Source: Leucobacter coleopterorum
GTDB lineage: Bacteria; Actinomycetota; Actinomycetes; Actinomycetales; Microbacteriaceae
NCBI RefSeq assembly: GCF_011382985.1
Contig: NZ_CP049933.1
Span: forward strand, 1,116,001 to 1,180,000
Direction: 5' to 3'
DNA length: 64,000 nucleotides
Each line of letters opens with the position of its first letter. Positions within the stretch are counted from its first letter, which is position 1. A program made the position numbers and the translations under genes. Under the pieces are notes generated by a model. It was not told the origin of the DNA. It ran no database searches and saw only the letters and a list, made by a program, of their open reading frames with translations. Below are positions 51,106-59,018 of the stretch, piece by piece.

Positions 51106-51866
51106 GCAACAACACCAACGAGGGCCGCAGCGCTGCCCGCAAGATTCGTTTGGCCTGCATCGACTCGGAGGCGCTGCCGCTGTTTGCAAAGAGCCCCGAC
51201 GGGGTCACGCGCGACGGCTACGAACCGGAGGCGGCTCGCCTCGTGTTCGACAGGATCGGTGCCGAGATTGAGTGGGTTATGGTGCCATGGGAAGAGATGA
51301 TTCCCGCCGTGCGCCGCGGTGATGCCGACGCCGTGTGGTGCGGCCAGGGCATGACGGCTGAACGAGCCGCTCTTGTCGACTTCACACACCCGTACGCAGT
51401 GTTCAACGAGACACTGATTGTGCGCGCCGATGATCCCGCCCGTGCTGCCGAGCACCTCGACGGCTACCGGATCGGCGCCATCGCCAACTCAACCAACATG
51501 AAGCTCGCAGAGACGTTCCCTGGAGTCGAACTCGTCAGCTTCGGTGCCAGTGACGACGTATTCGGCGACATGATCGAGGCGACCCGCTCGGGAGCCATCG
51601 ACGGCTTTGTTGACGATGATGTGGTGATGATCCCGCTCGGCAAGGAGGACCCCGACTTTGTGGAGGCCTTCACCGTGCTCACCGGCAATCGCTGGGGTAT
51701 CGGTGTGGCACCAGGTAACGAGGCGTTGCGCCGCGAGATCAATGCAGCGATCGAGGGCGTCATTGATGACGGCTCGCTTGAAAAGATATGGGCCAAGTGG
51801 ATGCCGCTGTTGCCGTTTCCTCTTGAAGCCGCTTTGCTCGCGACGTCTGGAAGACGCGAACAGTGA
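51102..51866 (+). CDS. Solute-binding-fold protein (SBP_bac_3) without signal peptide
   Basis: A 254-residue protein with the type 3 periplasmic binding fold: Lys-Ile-Arg-Leu-Ala-Cys-Ile-Asp near the N terminus, Gly-Tyr-Glu-Pro-Glu-Ala-Ala, Trp-Cys-Gly-Gln-Gly-Met-Thr, Asp-Phe-Thr-His-Pro-Tyr, and a C-terminal Leu-Glu-Lys-Ile-Trp-Ala-Lys-Trp. There is no signal peptide, lipobox or membrane segment, and both ends overlap neighbours by four bases (GTGA), so an upstream export signal is not hidden. It is probably cytoplasmic, as a sensor, carrier or enzyme derived from a transporter component. Confidence 0.8.
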   Translation: MSNNTNEGRSAARKIRLACIDSEALPLFAKSPDGVTRDGYEPEAARLVFDRIGAEIEWVMVPWEEMIPAVRRGDADAVWCGQGMTAERAALVDFTHPYAVFNETLIVRADDPARAAEHLDGYRIGAIANSTNMKLAETFPGVELVSFGASDDVFGDMIEATRSGAIDGFVDDDVVMIPLGKEDPDFVEAFTVLTGNRWGIGVAPGNEALRREINAAIEGVIDDGSLEKIWAKWMPLLPFPLEAALLATSGRREQ

Positions 51867-52588
51867 GCGCACCGCGTATTGGTGTGACCGGCATGTGGTC
51901 GAACCAGATTCATGGTCTGCGTTTCGACGGCAGCGCAGTATCGTCTGCCGTGCTGCGTTCTGTCGTGCGCGCGGGTGGCGAACCCCTGACCTTATTTGCA
52001 GAGGGTCCGTCACCAGCGATGGATCGACTGCGCGGACTCGACGGGTTGCTGGTGCCGGGAGGAGCCGACGTGAATCCTCGCCGCTACGGTGAAGAACCCG
52101 GACCCGCGACCTCTGTCGCGGATTTTTCTGTTCAGGATCAATTCGAGGCCGACATGATGGCGGCGGCGATTGCTCAGAGGATTCCTGTGCTTGCCATCTG
52201 CAGAGGCTTCCAGCTGCTGAATGTTGAACACGGTGGCAACCTTGTGCAAGATCTTGCCGCAGACAGCCCACACCGCAACGGCGTACACGAGGTTGCACTC
52301 GAACCTGACTCGCGACTCGCAGCAGTTGTGGGAGCGGTTTCGCTGCCTGTTTCTTCGTATCATCATCAGGCGATCTCGACGGTAGGAGTGGGGTTGCGAG
52401 TTGTTGGACTCGCACCAGACGGCGTCGTCGAAGCACTGGAGCACAGTTCTGCCGAGTTGCTCGCGGTACAGTGGCATCCAGAAGATACCGCTGCTGTCGA
52501 ACCCGCGCAGCACGCGATATTCCAGTGGTTGGTGGATCGCGCGCGCGTGAGTACCGAGAGTTTGGAAACAAGGGAGATCGCAGTATGA
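51863..52588 (+). CDS. Second peptidase C26 / gamma-glutamyl hydrolase
   Basis: A 241-residue class I amidotransferase-fold hydrolase. The nucleophile is in Ala-Ile-Cys-Arg-Gly-Phe-Gln (about 113) and the His-Glu in Gln-Trp-His-Pro-Glu-Asp (about 202). Val-Pro-Gly-Gly-Ala-Asp-Val-Asn-Pro is typical of the C26 family. The GTG start overlaps the previous gene. It differs clearly from the hydrolase at 45135, so the two may act on different gamma-glutamyl intermediates. Confidence 0.83.
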   Translation: MSAPRIGVTGMWSNQIHGLRFDGSAVSSAVLRSVVRAGGEPLTLFAEGPSPAMDRLRGLDGLLVPGGADVNPRRYGEEPGPATSVADFSVQDQFEADMMAAAIAQRIPVLAICRGFQLLNVEHGGNLVQDLAADSPHRNGVHEVALEPDSRLAAVVGAVSLPVSSYHHQAISTVGVGLRVVGLAPDGVVEALEHSSAELLAVQWHPEDTAAVEPAQHAIFQWLVDRARVSTESLETREIAV

Positions 52589-53313
52589 GCGACGCACGTG
52601 TGCTTGTCGTTGAGCATCAGGCAGATGCGGGACTTGGGCTTTTTATGTGGAGCCTGACTGAGAGCGGTGTTGAACTCGAACGAGTTGGACCCACAAACGA
52701 CAGGCCCGTGCCCGAGACGCTCGATGGTTACGACGGGCTCATTGTGCTTGGTGGATCCATGGGGCCCACTGATGATGAGCAAGCACCGTGGCTGCCAGCT
52801 ACCCGCGCGCTGCTTTCGGCAGGTGTTGCGCAACAGATTCCCACCTTGGGCATTTGCTTGGGGGCCCAGCTCATGGCAACAGCGCTGGGCGGGCACGTGC
52901 GCACCAACCCAGAAGGACCAGAGGTCGGGCTCCACTCGGTTGAGTTTTCCCGTGATGCCTCGGGAGACCCGTTGTTCGGGGAGTTCAGCGACTCCAGCGT
53001 TCCCGTCGTGCAGTGGCACTGGCTCGAAGCCGACCAACTACCCGAGGGTGCAACTCTGCTGGCATCGAGCGCAGGCTGCCAGAATCAGGCGTTCCGTGTT
53101 GGCCCTCGTGCCTGGGGCGTGCAGTTTCACCCGGAAGCACTCAGCCAGACCGCAAGCGATTGGGCTGCGGATGACCTGCAGGGGCTCACGGAGTTGAACT
53201 TGGTGGCCGATGAAGTAGTGGCGCAGGTGCGCGCTGCCGATCCTGAACTCAACAAAACCTGGTCTGGGGTTGCTGCTCGGTTTGCAGAGTTGGTCTCTGC
53301 CGACAGGGCGTAG
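52585..53313 (+). CDS. GuaA-type class I glutamine amidotransferase domain protein
   Basis: A 242-residue stand-alone amidotransferase. The nucleophile is in Gly-Ile-Cys-Leu-Gly-Ala-Gln (about 90), with Gln-Trp-His-Trp and the catalytic His in Gln-Phe-His-Pro-Glu. The Gly-Gly-Ser-Met-Gly-Pro-Thr-Asp-Asp-Glu loop matches small GATase1 proteins related to the GMP-synthetase glutaminase. It is the last gene of the P450 operon (ATGA overlap). It might release ammonia or glutamate from gamma-glutamyl products. Confidence 0.82.
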   Translation: MSDARVLVVEHQADAGLGLFMWSLTESGVELERVGPTNDRPVPETLDGYDGLIVLGGSMGPTDDEQAPWLPATRALLSAGVAQQIPTLGICLGAQLMATALGGHVRTNPEGPEVGLHSVEFSRDASGDPLFGEFSDSSVPVVQWHWLEADQLPEGATLLASSAGCQNQAFRVGPRAWGVQFHPEALSQTASDWAADDLQGLTELNLVADEVVAQVRAADPELNKTWSGVAARFAELVSADRA

Positions 53314-53421
53314 CTCCTGTCGTGGTGCGCTGACCAGACCTTCACTACACGGGCCACTTGTGCACAGTATTTCTCACTTTCACTGTGTTCAAGCGACCCG
53401 GCAGCGTCGGTGCCCAGCGCG

Positions 53422-54993
53422 CTAGCTGTTTGTTGAGTAAACGGTGCTGGATCCGCCACCGGTCGCGCGACGGCCGGTACGGCGCTGGCGGCCCTGCTGG
53501 TCACCAGAGCCACCTTGGCCGCCACGGGTTTGACCGCCCTGCCCCTGGTTGCCCTGGCCTTGACCGCTGCGGCTCTGGCCGGACCCTGCACCCTGGCTGC
53601 GGCCCGAACCCTGCCCGCGACCTGACCCCTGACCCTGGTTGTTCGAACCGCCACGACCACCGCGTGAGCGCTTGCGCTTCGCGTTGGCCCCCTGGCTGCG
53701 TCCCTCACCCTGCGGTGAGTGCCCTGCTGCGCGCTGCTGCGCATTCTGAGCGGCGGCACGCTTGCGCTCAATCTCCTTGGGATCCATGCGCGGCGCGACT
53801 TCGCCAATGAGTGCGAGCACCTCTGGGTCGATGCTGGCAGCATTAGGGTTGACGTGGCGAGGCGAGACCTTAATCTTCGCCTGGCGCAGCAGCGATTTCA
53901 TCTCGCCGCGTTGCTCGGGCAGTACGAGCGTCACAACGTCTCCCTCGTTACCGGCGCGCGCGGTACGGCCGGAGCGATGCAGGTACGCCTTGTGCTCGAC
54001 AGGCGGGTCAATGTGCACGACCAGATCGACACCGTCGACGTGCACACCACGGGCAGCAACGTCGGTCGCAACAAGCACACGTGCGTCGCCGCTCACAAAC
54101 TCTGCCAGGTTGCGGTCGCGTGCGTTCTGCGACAGGTTGCCCTGCAACTCAACCGCAGGGATGCCCTGTGCGGTCAGCTGCTTGGCGAGGCGTTTCGCCT
54201 GATGCTTCATTCGTGTGAAGAAGATGCGGCGGGCGGTGCCACTCGCGAGCGCCTCGATGAGCGCGTCCTTGTCTGCCTTGCCCGAAACCTCAAACACGTG
54301 GTGCGTGAGCTGCGGCACCGGTGACTCGGCAGAGTCGACCGAGTGCATGATCGGATTGTGCAGGTACTTCTTAACAATGTTGTCCACGCCGTTGTCGAGT
54401 GTGGCGCTGAACAGCAGGCGCTGACCGCGCTGCGGGGTCTTATTGAGAATCCGCGTGACGACTGGCAAGAAGCCCATGTCAGCCATGTGATCGGCTTCGT
54501 CGAGCACGGTAATTTCCACCGTGCTGAGGTCAACGAGGCCCTGTTTCATGAGGTCGTCAAGGCGGCCTGGAGCGGCAACGACGATGTCAACACCGCGCTC
54601 AAGTACTTCTTCTTGGCGGCGCTGTGAGACACCTCCGAAGATGGTGGTGACCCGTACGCCAACAGGATCCGCGAGGAATTTGATGGTCTCCGCGATCTGC
54701 GTAACAAGCTCACGAGTCGGGGCGAGCACGATGGCGCGCGGTTTGTTCGGGCGACGCTTCTGCGCCACGTTCTCGGCGAGGTTTGCAACGAGCGGGATCC
54801 CGAATGCGATGGTCTTGCCCGAGCCGGTGCGGCCGCGGCCGAGTACGTCGCGGCCAGCGAGTGTGTCGGGCAGGGTGTCGCGCTGGATCGGGAACGGCGC
54901 AGTCTTGCCGTTCTTTGCGAGTGCGTCTGCGAGCGGAGCGGGAACGCCGAGATCCAGAAAGGTTGGCGTTGCTGGGGTGGTCTCTTCGGTCAC
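53422..54993 (-). CDS. DEAD-box RNA helicase with Gly/Gln/Arg-rich tail
   Basis: A 523-residue helicase: Q-motif (Phe-Pro-Ile-Gln), Walker A Gly-Arg-Thr-Gly-Ser-Gly-Lys-Thr, Val-Leu-Asp-Glu-Ala-Asp as the DEAD motif, Ser-Ala-Thr and His-Arg-Ser-Gly-Arg-Thr-Ala-Arg. From about residue 420 the tail is low-complexity and rich in Gly, Gln, Ser and Arg (RGG-like), a common RNA-binding extension in actinobacterial RhlE/DeaD proteins. It probably unwinds structured RNA or acts in ribosome assembly. AAAGG precedes the ATG. Confidence 0.9.
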   Translation of the reverse strand: MTEETTPATPTFLDLGVPAPLADALAKNGKTAPFPIQRDTLPDTLAGRDVLGRGRTGSGKTIAFGIPLVANLAENVAQKRRPNKPRAIVLAPTRELVTQIAETIKFLADPVGVRVTTIFGGVSQRRQEEVLERGVDIVVAAPGRLDDLMKQGLVDLSTVEITVLDEADHMADMGFLPVVTRILNKTPQRGQRLLFSATLDNGVDNIVKKYLHNPIMHSVDSAESPVPQLTHHVFEVSGKADKDALIEALASGTARRIFFTRMKHQAKRLAKQLTAQGIPAVELQGNLSQNARDRNLAEFVSGDARVLVATDVAARGVHVDGVDLVVHIDPPVEHKAYLHRSGRTARAGNEGDVVTLVLPEQRGEMKSLLRQAKIKVSPRHVNPNAASIDPEVLALIGEVAPRMDPKEIERKRAAAQNAQQRAAGHSPQGEGRSQGANAKRKRSRGGRGGSNNQGQGSGRGQGSGRSQGAGSGQSRSGQGQGNQGQGGQTRGGQGGSGDQQGRQRRTGRRATGGGSSTVYSTNS

Positions 54994-55319
54994 TGGGACC
55001 TTTCATGCTGGGCAGCTTGACAGTGTGCATGATCGAAATGCCCGCGTGATCATGAGATCAGGGGAAACCGCGAAACCGCGAACACCGTGCGTCACTGCAA
55101 AATATCGAGTGCGCGGGATCGCGCATCCGTTCGCCGCGGATCGGGCCGAACGGCGCCCAGGCCTATGAAACAGGCGGGCGGTGCGGTGAATAGCGACGCG
55201 TGGCGCTTGCGCGCCAACTGATCTAGTCTAGCCGGTTACTGAGCGGAATTGGCTGAGAAGTCGGTGACTTGGAAAAATCGCCCCTGGGCAGCGCCTCAGT
55301 TTTCTGGCAGGATCTGTTC
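54994..55319. other. Intergenic leader between the helicase and GNAT-AAA genes
   Basis: 326 bases without a gene. It holds the divergent promoters and a long potential helicase leader. One clear hairpin, TGGCGC-TTGC-GCGCCA, lies at 55201-55216. Long structured leaders are common for cold-responsive DEAD-box genes, but no cold-box motif is recognisable. Confidence 0.4.
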
Positions 55320-56609
55320 ATGGCACGCATTCACATTCGCGAATTTCACGATGACGACCTTGACGCAGTCGTTCGGCTGTGGTGGGAGGCGCGCACCTCG
55401 GCTGAGCAGCCGGTGTACTCGCTCGCCGAAGTAACTGCGTCGTGCCGCGAGGACCACGCAGTGGTGGCGGTGCGCGACGACGAGGTGGTCGCGGCCGCTG
55501 TTGGTCGCGCGGCGCACGCGCAAGGTTGGGTCGTGTTTTTTGGGATCGAGGAGGGTGCTCGCTCCGAGAACGTGTCCGGTGCCCTGTTCGATGCGCTTGA
55601 GCGACGCATGGCGCCGCTCGGGCTGTCAACACTCTCTGTGCTGATGCCTGAGGGGAGTCGGCTTGAGATGCTGACCTCAAATGGCTTTGTCACCCGCCAC
55701 AGTCTGCGCTATCTGGAGCGGCAGATGCCAGTGCAGCGGCGCGAGCTTGACCTGCTCAAAGACGTGGGTGGCCGTGTGCTGCCGCGGCACCTGTGGGGCA
55801 ATGTCGCTGGTATGCGGCACGAGAAGCAACTGCTCGAAGAACGTCTGGTTGCCCCACTTGCCCAGCCGGATCTGGCAGACCGCTACGGTGTGGTGCCGCC
55901 ACGGGCCGTGATGCTCTTTGGGCCTCCCGGCACCGGCAAAACAACGTTTGCCAAGGCCGTGGCTTCTCGCCTCGACTGGCCGTTTGTGGAGGTCTTCCCC
56001 TCTCGCCTGGGTGATGGCACGACCAGCATGGCCGCCTCGCTGCGCGAGACGTTCGAACAGATCGTGCAACTTGAGCATGCCGTGGTGTTTATTGACGAGG
56101 TTGAGGAGATCGCCTCACAGCGCCGTGGTGATCCGCCGTCACCCACGCAGGGTGTGACGAACGAGTTGCTCAAGATCGTCGCGGAGTTTCGGGATCGCGA
56201 GGGCCTGCTGCTCGTGTGCGCGACCAACTTCGTGCGCGCGCTCGACGCTGCGTTCCTGCGCCATGGGCGTTTTGACTACGTGCTGCCGATCGGCTTGCCC
56301 GATGACGAGGCGCGAAAGGCGATCTGGCATCGTTATGTGCCTGCCGAGATTGCGCAAGACGTAGACGTTGCGGCGCTTGTCATTGCCAGTGCTGGCCTCA
56401 CCCCGGCTGATATCGAGTACGCGGCGCGACGGGCCTCGCAGGATGCGCTCGCACGTGCGCTGCGCGCCGGAGCACGTCAAGACGACGAATCGGCGACCGA
56501 GCTAGCGACCTCAGACTACCTTGCAGCGCTCGGGGTGACCCGCGCGACGGTTTCGGCCGAAGAACAGGCTGCGTTCCTTGAAGACATAGAGGCGCTGGCC
56601 CGGCTGTGA
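55320..56609 (+). CDS. GNAT acetyltransferase-AAA+ ATPase fusion
   Basis: A 429-residue protein. Residues 1-140 look like a GNAT domain (Ile-His-Ile-Arg-Glu-Phe start, Asn-Gly-Phe-Val-Thr end) without a perfect acetyl-CoA pyrophosphate loop. Residues 150-429 form a Cdc48/FtsH-like AAA+ domain: Walker A Gly-Pro-Pro-Gly-Thr-Gly-Lys-Thr (about 202), Walker B Phe-Ile-Asp-Glu-Val-Glu-Glu, Arg-His-Gly-Arg-Phe-Asp sensor region. There is no protease domain or membrane anchor. It could remodel proteins in an acetylation-linked way; substrates are unknown. The start at 55320 is at Met-Ala-Arg-Ile. Confidence 0.8.
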   Translation: MARIHIREFHDDDLDAVVRLWWEARTSAEQPVYSLAEVTASCREDHAVVAVRDDEVVAAAVGRAAHAQGWVVFFGIEEGARSENVSGALFDALERRMAPLGLSTLSVLMPEGSRLEMLTSNGFVTRHSLRYLERQMPVQRRELDLLKDVGGRVLPRHLWGNVAGMRHEKQLLEERLVAPLAQPDLADRYGVVPPRAVMLFGPPGTGKTTFAKAVASRLDWPFVEVFPSRLGDGTTSMAASLRETFEQIVQLEHAVVFIDEVEEIASQRRGDPPSPTQGVTNELLKIVAEFRDREGLLLVCATNFVRALDAAFLRHGRFDYVLPIGLPDDEARKAIWHRYVPAEIAQDVDVAALVIASAGLTPADIEYAARRASQDALARALRAGARQDDESATELATSDYLAALGVTRATVSAEEQAAFLEDIEALARL

Positions 56610-56622
56610 CCGGATTTCAGGT

Positions 56623-57564
56623 CTAGACCAGCTTGTTGTCGCTGAGCCACTTCTGAGCAATCTTCGAGGCAGACTCTTCGTCGTTCACGCTCGCCGCATT
56701 GAGCGCAATGAGGTCTTCGGGGCTCATCGCGGCGCTGATCTTGTTGATAATCTCGGCGGCTTTCTCATCGACACGGTCGCTCGCGAGTGGCACCACGTGA
56801 GACGCAAGAAACACTCCCTTGGTGTCTTTGAGTGAAACCAGTTTGTTGTCGCTGAGAGTTGGGTCGGCAGTGTAAATGATGGCGAGTTGAATCGAATCGT
56901 CTTTGAGCGCTTTGACGGTGAGTGGTCCGCCGCTGTCTTCGATGGGGGTGAACCCGACATCCTTGATGCCGTAAACGTCTGCAAGGCCTTTGGGGCCGTA
57001 GGGGCGTGACTCGGCTTCGGAGTTTGCCCCGAGCGTGAGTGGGCTCGCCACGTTTGAAAGGTCTGCCACTGTCTTCAGTTTCCACTTGTCAGCAAAGTCT
57101 TGCGTGACTGTATAGCTGTCTTGGTCGGTGGCAGGGGACTGGTCAAGCACGCGGAGACCCTTTGGCGTGGCCTTTGTCAGCGCTGAGTAAACGTCGTCCG
57201 AGAGGCGTGCCGTGGTGTCGGGCTCCCAAAACTGCAACAGGTTGCCGGTGTACTCGGGGAAGAGATCGATCTTGCCCGCCTCGATCTCGGGCAAATAAAC
57301 CTCGCGCTGGCCGATCCTGAACTGGCGGTCAACCGAGTAGTCGTCGACTTCGAGCGCCTGCGCGTAAATCTCGGCGATGATCTCGTTCGAGTAGTAGTCT
57401 TGCGAACCGATCACGATGGTGTCACGATCGGCAGAAGCGTTGCCGGGTGCTGAATCCAACGGCTCGCTTGATCCGCAGGAGGAGAGTAAAAGCGCCCCGG
57501 TAACGGCAAGCGCTGCGCAAGCAGCGGAGACGAGGCGTGAGCGTTTTTGGGTGGAGTGAAGCAC
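56623..57564 (-). CDS. OpuC-type glycine betaine/choline ABC substrate-binding lipoprotein
   Basis: A 313-residue QAT-family solute-binding protein (OpuCC/OsmF/ProX-like) with lipobox Leu-Ser-Ser-Cys (Cys30). It has Ile-Gly-Ser-Gln-Asp-Tyr-Tyr-Ser-Asn and Phe-Pro-Glu-Tyr-Thr-Gly-Asn motifs typical of quaternary-amine binding proteins. The GTG at 57564 was chosen for the upstream GGAAGGA and its compact signal peptide; ATGs at 57582 and 57597 are alternatives. It is last of the four-gene transporter operon. Confidence 0.88.
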   Translation of the reverse strand: MLHSTQKRSRLVSAACAALAVTGALLLSSCGSSEPLDSAPGNASADRDTIVIGSQDYYSNEIIAEIYAQALEVDDYSVDRQFRIGQREVYLPEIEAGKIDLFPEYTGNLLQFWEPDTTARLSDDVYSALTKATPKGLRVLDQSPATDQDSYTVTQDFADKWKLKTVADLSNVASPLTLGANSEAESRPYGPKGLADVYGIKDVGFTPIEDSGGPLTVKALKDDSIQLAIIYTADPTLSDNKLVSLKDTKGVFLASHVVPLASDRVDEKAAEIINKISAAMSPEDLIALNAASVNDEESASKIAQKWLSDNKLV

Positions 57565-57606
57565 GGTCAAAGGTCCTTCCATCGGGGTGAGATGCATGGT
57601 CTGGGA

Positions 57607-58326
57607 TTAGCGTGCCGGTTCGGTCACGCCTTTACTGCTGGTCTTGCGGTCGTGCGTTCTTGGGCTGCCGGGACTGCGCACGCGCCGTGCAAGTCTCTGG
57701 CAGTAGGCGAGCGCACCTTCCAAGGTGAGGGTGAGCACGAGCACCAGTATCGCGCCCGCGAGCATCTGGGGGTAATCCCTTGTTTTCAGCCCCGTGAAGA
57801 GATAACGGCCCAGTCCAAAGTCTGCTGTGTAAGCAGCGAGTGTTGCGGTCGAAACAACCTGCAGTGTCGCGGCACGGAGGCCACCGACTATTACCGGCAG
57901 AGCAAGCGGAACTTCAACACGCAGGATGACCTGGGTCGGGCTCAAACCAATGGCTCGCGCCGCCTCGGGAAGCGTTGGATCGATCGCTTGCACACCCGAA
58001 TAGGCACCCGCGAGCAGCGACGGGACCGCGAGAACCACGAGCGCAATGAGGGGTGCAGCGAGACCGATCCCCAATGCCAAACCGAGAAGGGTCAACAGCC
58101 CGAGAGTGGGCAGGGCTCGCGCCGCACCTGTGAAGCCGCCAACGATCCCCGCTCCACGACGGGAATGCCCGATGAGGACACCCACCGGAAGCGAAACCGT
58201 GGAAGCCAGGAGAACGGCGAGTGCCGTGATCGCGAGGTGTTGCAACACGCGAGTTGGGATCCCTCCTGGGCCTGTCCAATGTTCAGGGGCGAGGATCCAG
58301 TTGAGTGTGTCTGCGAGTAGGTTCAC
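57607..58326 (-). CDS. OpuC-type ABC transporter permease (second)
   Basis: A 239-residue permease with about six membrane segments and the Glu-Ala-Ala-Arg-Ala-Ile-Gly cytoplasmic loop that docks the ATPase. The GTG at 58326 overlaps the first permease stop (GTGA). The frame is open further upstream, but that part is antisense-like sequence of the first permease. It pairs with the permease before it, as in OpuCB/OpuCD. Confidence 0.87.
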   Translation of the reverse strand: MNLLADTLNWILAPEHWTGPGGIPTRVLQHLAITALAVLLASTVSLPVGVLIGHSRRGAGIVGGFTGAARALPTLGLLTLLGLALGIGLAAPLIALVVLAVPSLLAGAYSGVQAIDPTLPEAARAIGLSPTQVILRVEVPLALPVIVGGLRAATLQVVSTATLAAYTADFGLGRYLFTGLKTRDYPQMLAGAILVLVLTLTLEGALAYCQRLARRVRSPGSPRTHDRKTSSKGVTEPAR

Positions 58327-59018
58327 GAGCTCACCCGCTGATCCGTGCCAGTTGAGGCCGCAAATCCCTGGCTTCGGGCCGACGAATGCCGTCGCGCCCA
58401 GGGGGAGAGCCAACGACCCGCCAGCAGAATGAGTCCGTCGATCAGCAGAGCAAGGGCCACAGTTGTGATTACTCCGCTCCACACCTCCGCGGCGATCCCA
58501 CGCTGAAATCCATCAGTGAGGAGTGTGCCGAGACTCGACACCCCAATGAGCGCTCCGAGGGTGACCAGGCTGATCGTAGAGACGGCCACCACCCGAACTC
58601 CCGAGATGAGCACGGGGAGCGCGAGTGGTAGGTCGACCCGCCAGAACAGACTCGGCGCCGAGTACCCCACCGCGATGGCGGCTGCCCGCACGCCGGGATC
58701 AACCGACGCGAACGCGTCTGCAGCGGAACGCACGAGTAGAGCAACCCCGTAGATCGTGAGCATGATTACCATGTTTTGCCAGGAGCGAAGGGGGATGCCC
58801 AAGACGACCGGAATGATAATGAGGAGCGGCAAAGCTGGAATAGCGTAGGCGAGAGCCGTCGCCGAGAGAAGCGGGCCACCGATACGGGGTCGCTGAAATG
58901 CGAGTCGACCAAGCGGTACTGCGATCAGGACTGCGAAGAGGATCGCGGGGAGGCTCAGCCGCAAGTGATCGACCGCCAGCTCGGCCACTCGAGACCAGTT
59001 CTCGAAGAACCAATTCAC
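58323..59018 (-). CDS. OpuC-type ABC transporter permease (first)
   Basis: A 231-residue permease with about six membrane segments; the coupling loop reads Val-Arg-Ala-Ala-Ala-Ile-Ala-Val-Gly-Tyr. The start overlaps the ATPase stop by four bases (ATGA). Ala-Ile-Pro-Ala-Leu-Pro-Leu-Leu is the conserved OpuB/C-type element. It imports osmolytes such as betaine, choline or carnitine with its partner. Confidence 0.88.
   Translation of the reverse strand: MNWFFENWSRVAELAVDHLRLSLPAILFAVLIAVPLGRLAFQRPRIGGPLLSATALAYAIPALPLLIIIPVVLGIPLRSWQNMVIMLTIYGVALLVRSAADAFASVDPGVRAAAIAVGYSAPSLFWRVDLPLALPVLISGVRVVAVSTISLVTLGALIGVSSLGTLLTDGFQRGIAAEVWSGVITTVALALLIDGLILLAGRWLSPWARRHSSARSQGFAASTGTDQRVSS

Noticed and set aside
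53430..53660. Repetitive DNA that could be mistaken for a CRISPR or satellite array
   Set aside because: It encodes the Gly/Gln/Arg-rich tail of the DEAD-box helicase; units are irregular and lack spacers.
57607..58482. Longer N terminus for the second OpuC permease beginning at 58482
   Set aside because: The extra 52 residues are out-of-frame sequence of the first permease; the GTGA overlap at 58326 gives a normal permease N terminus.
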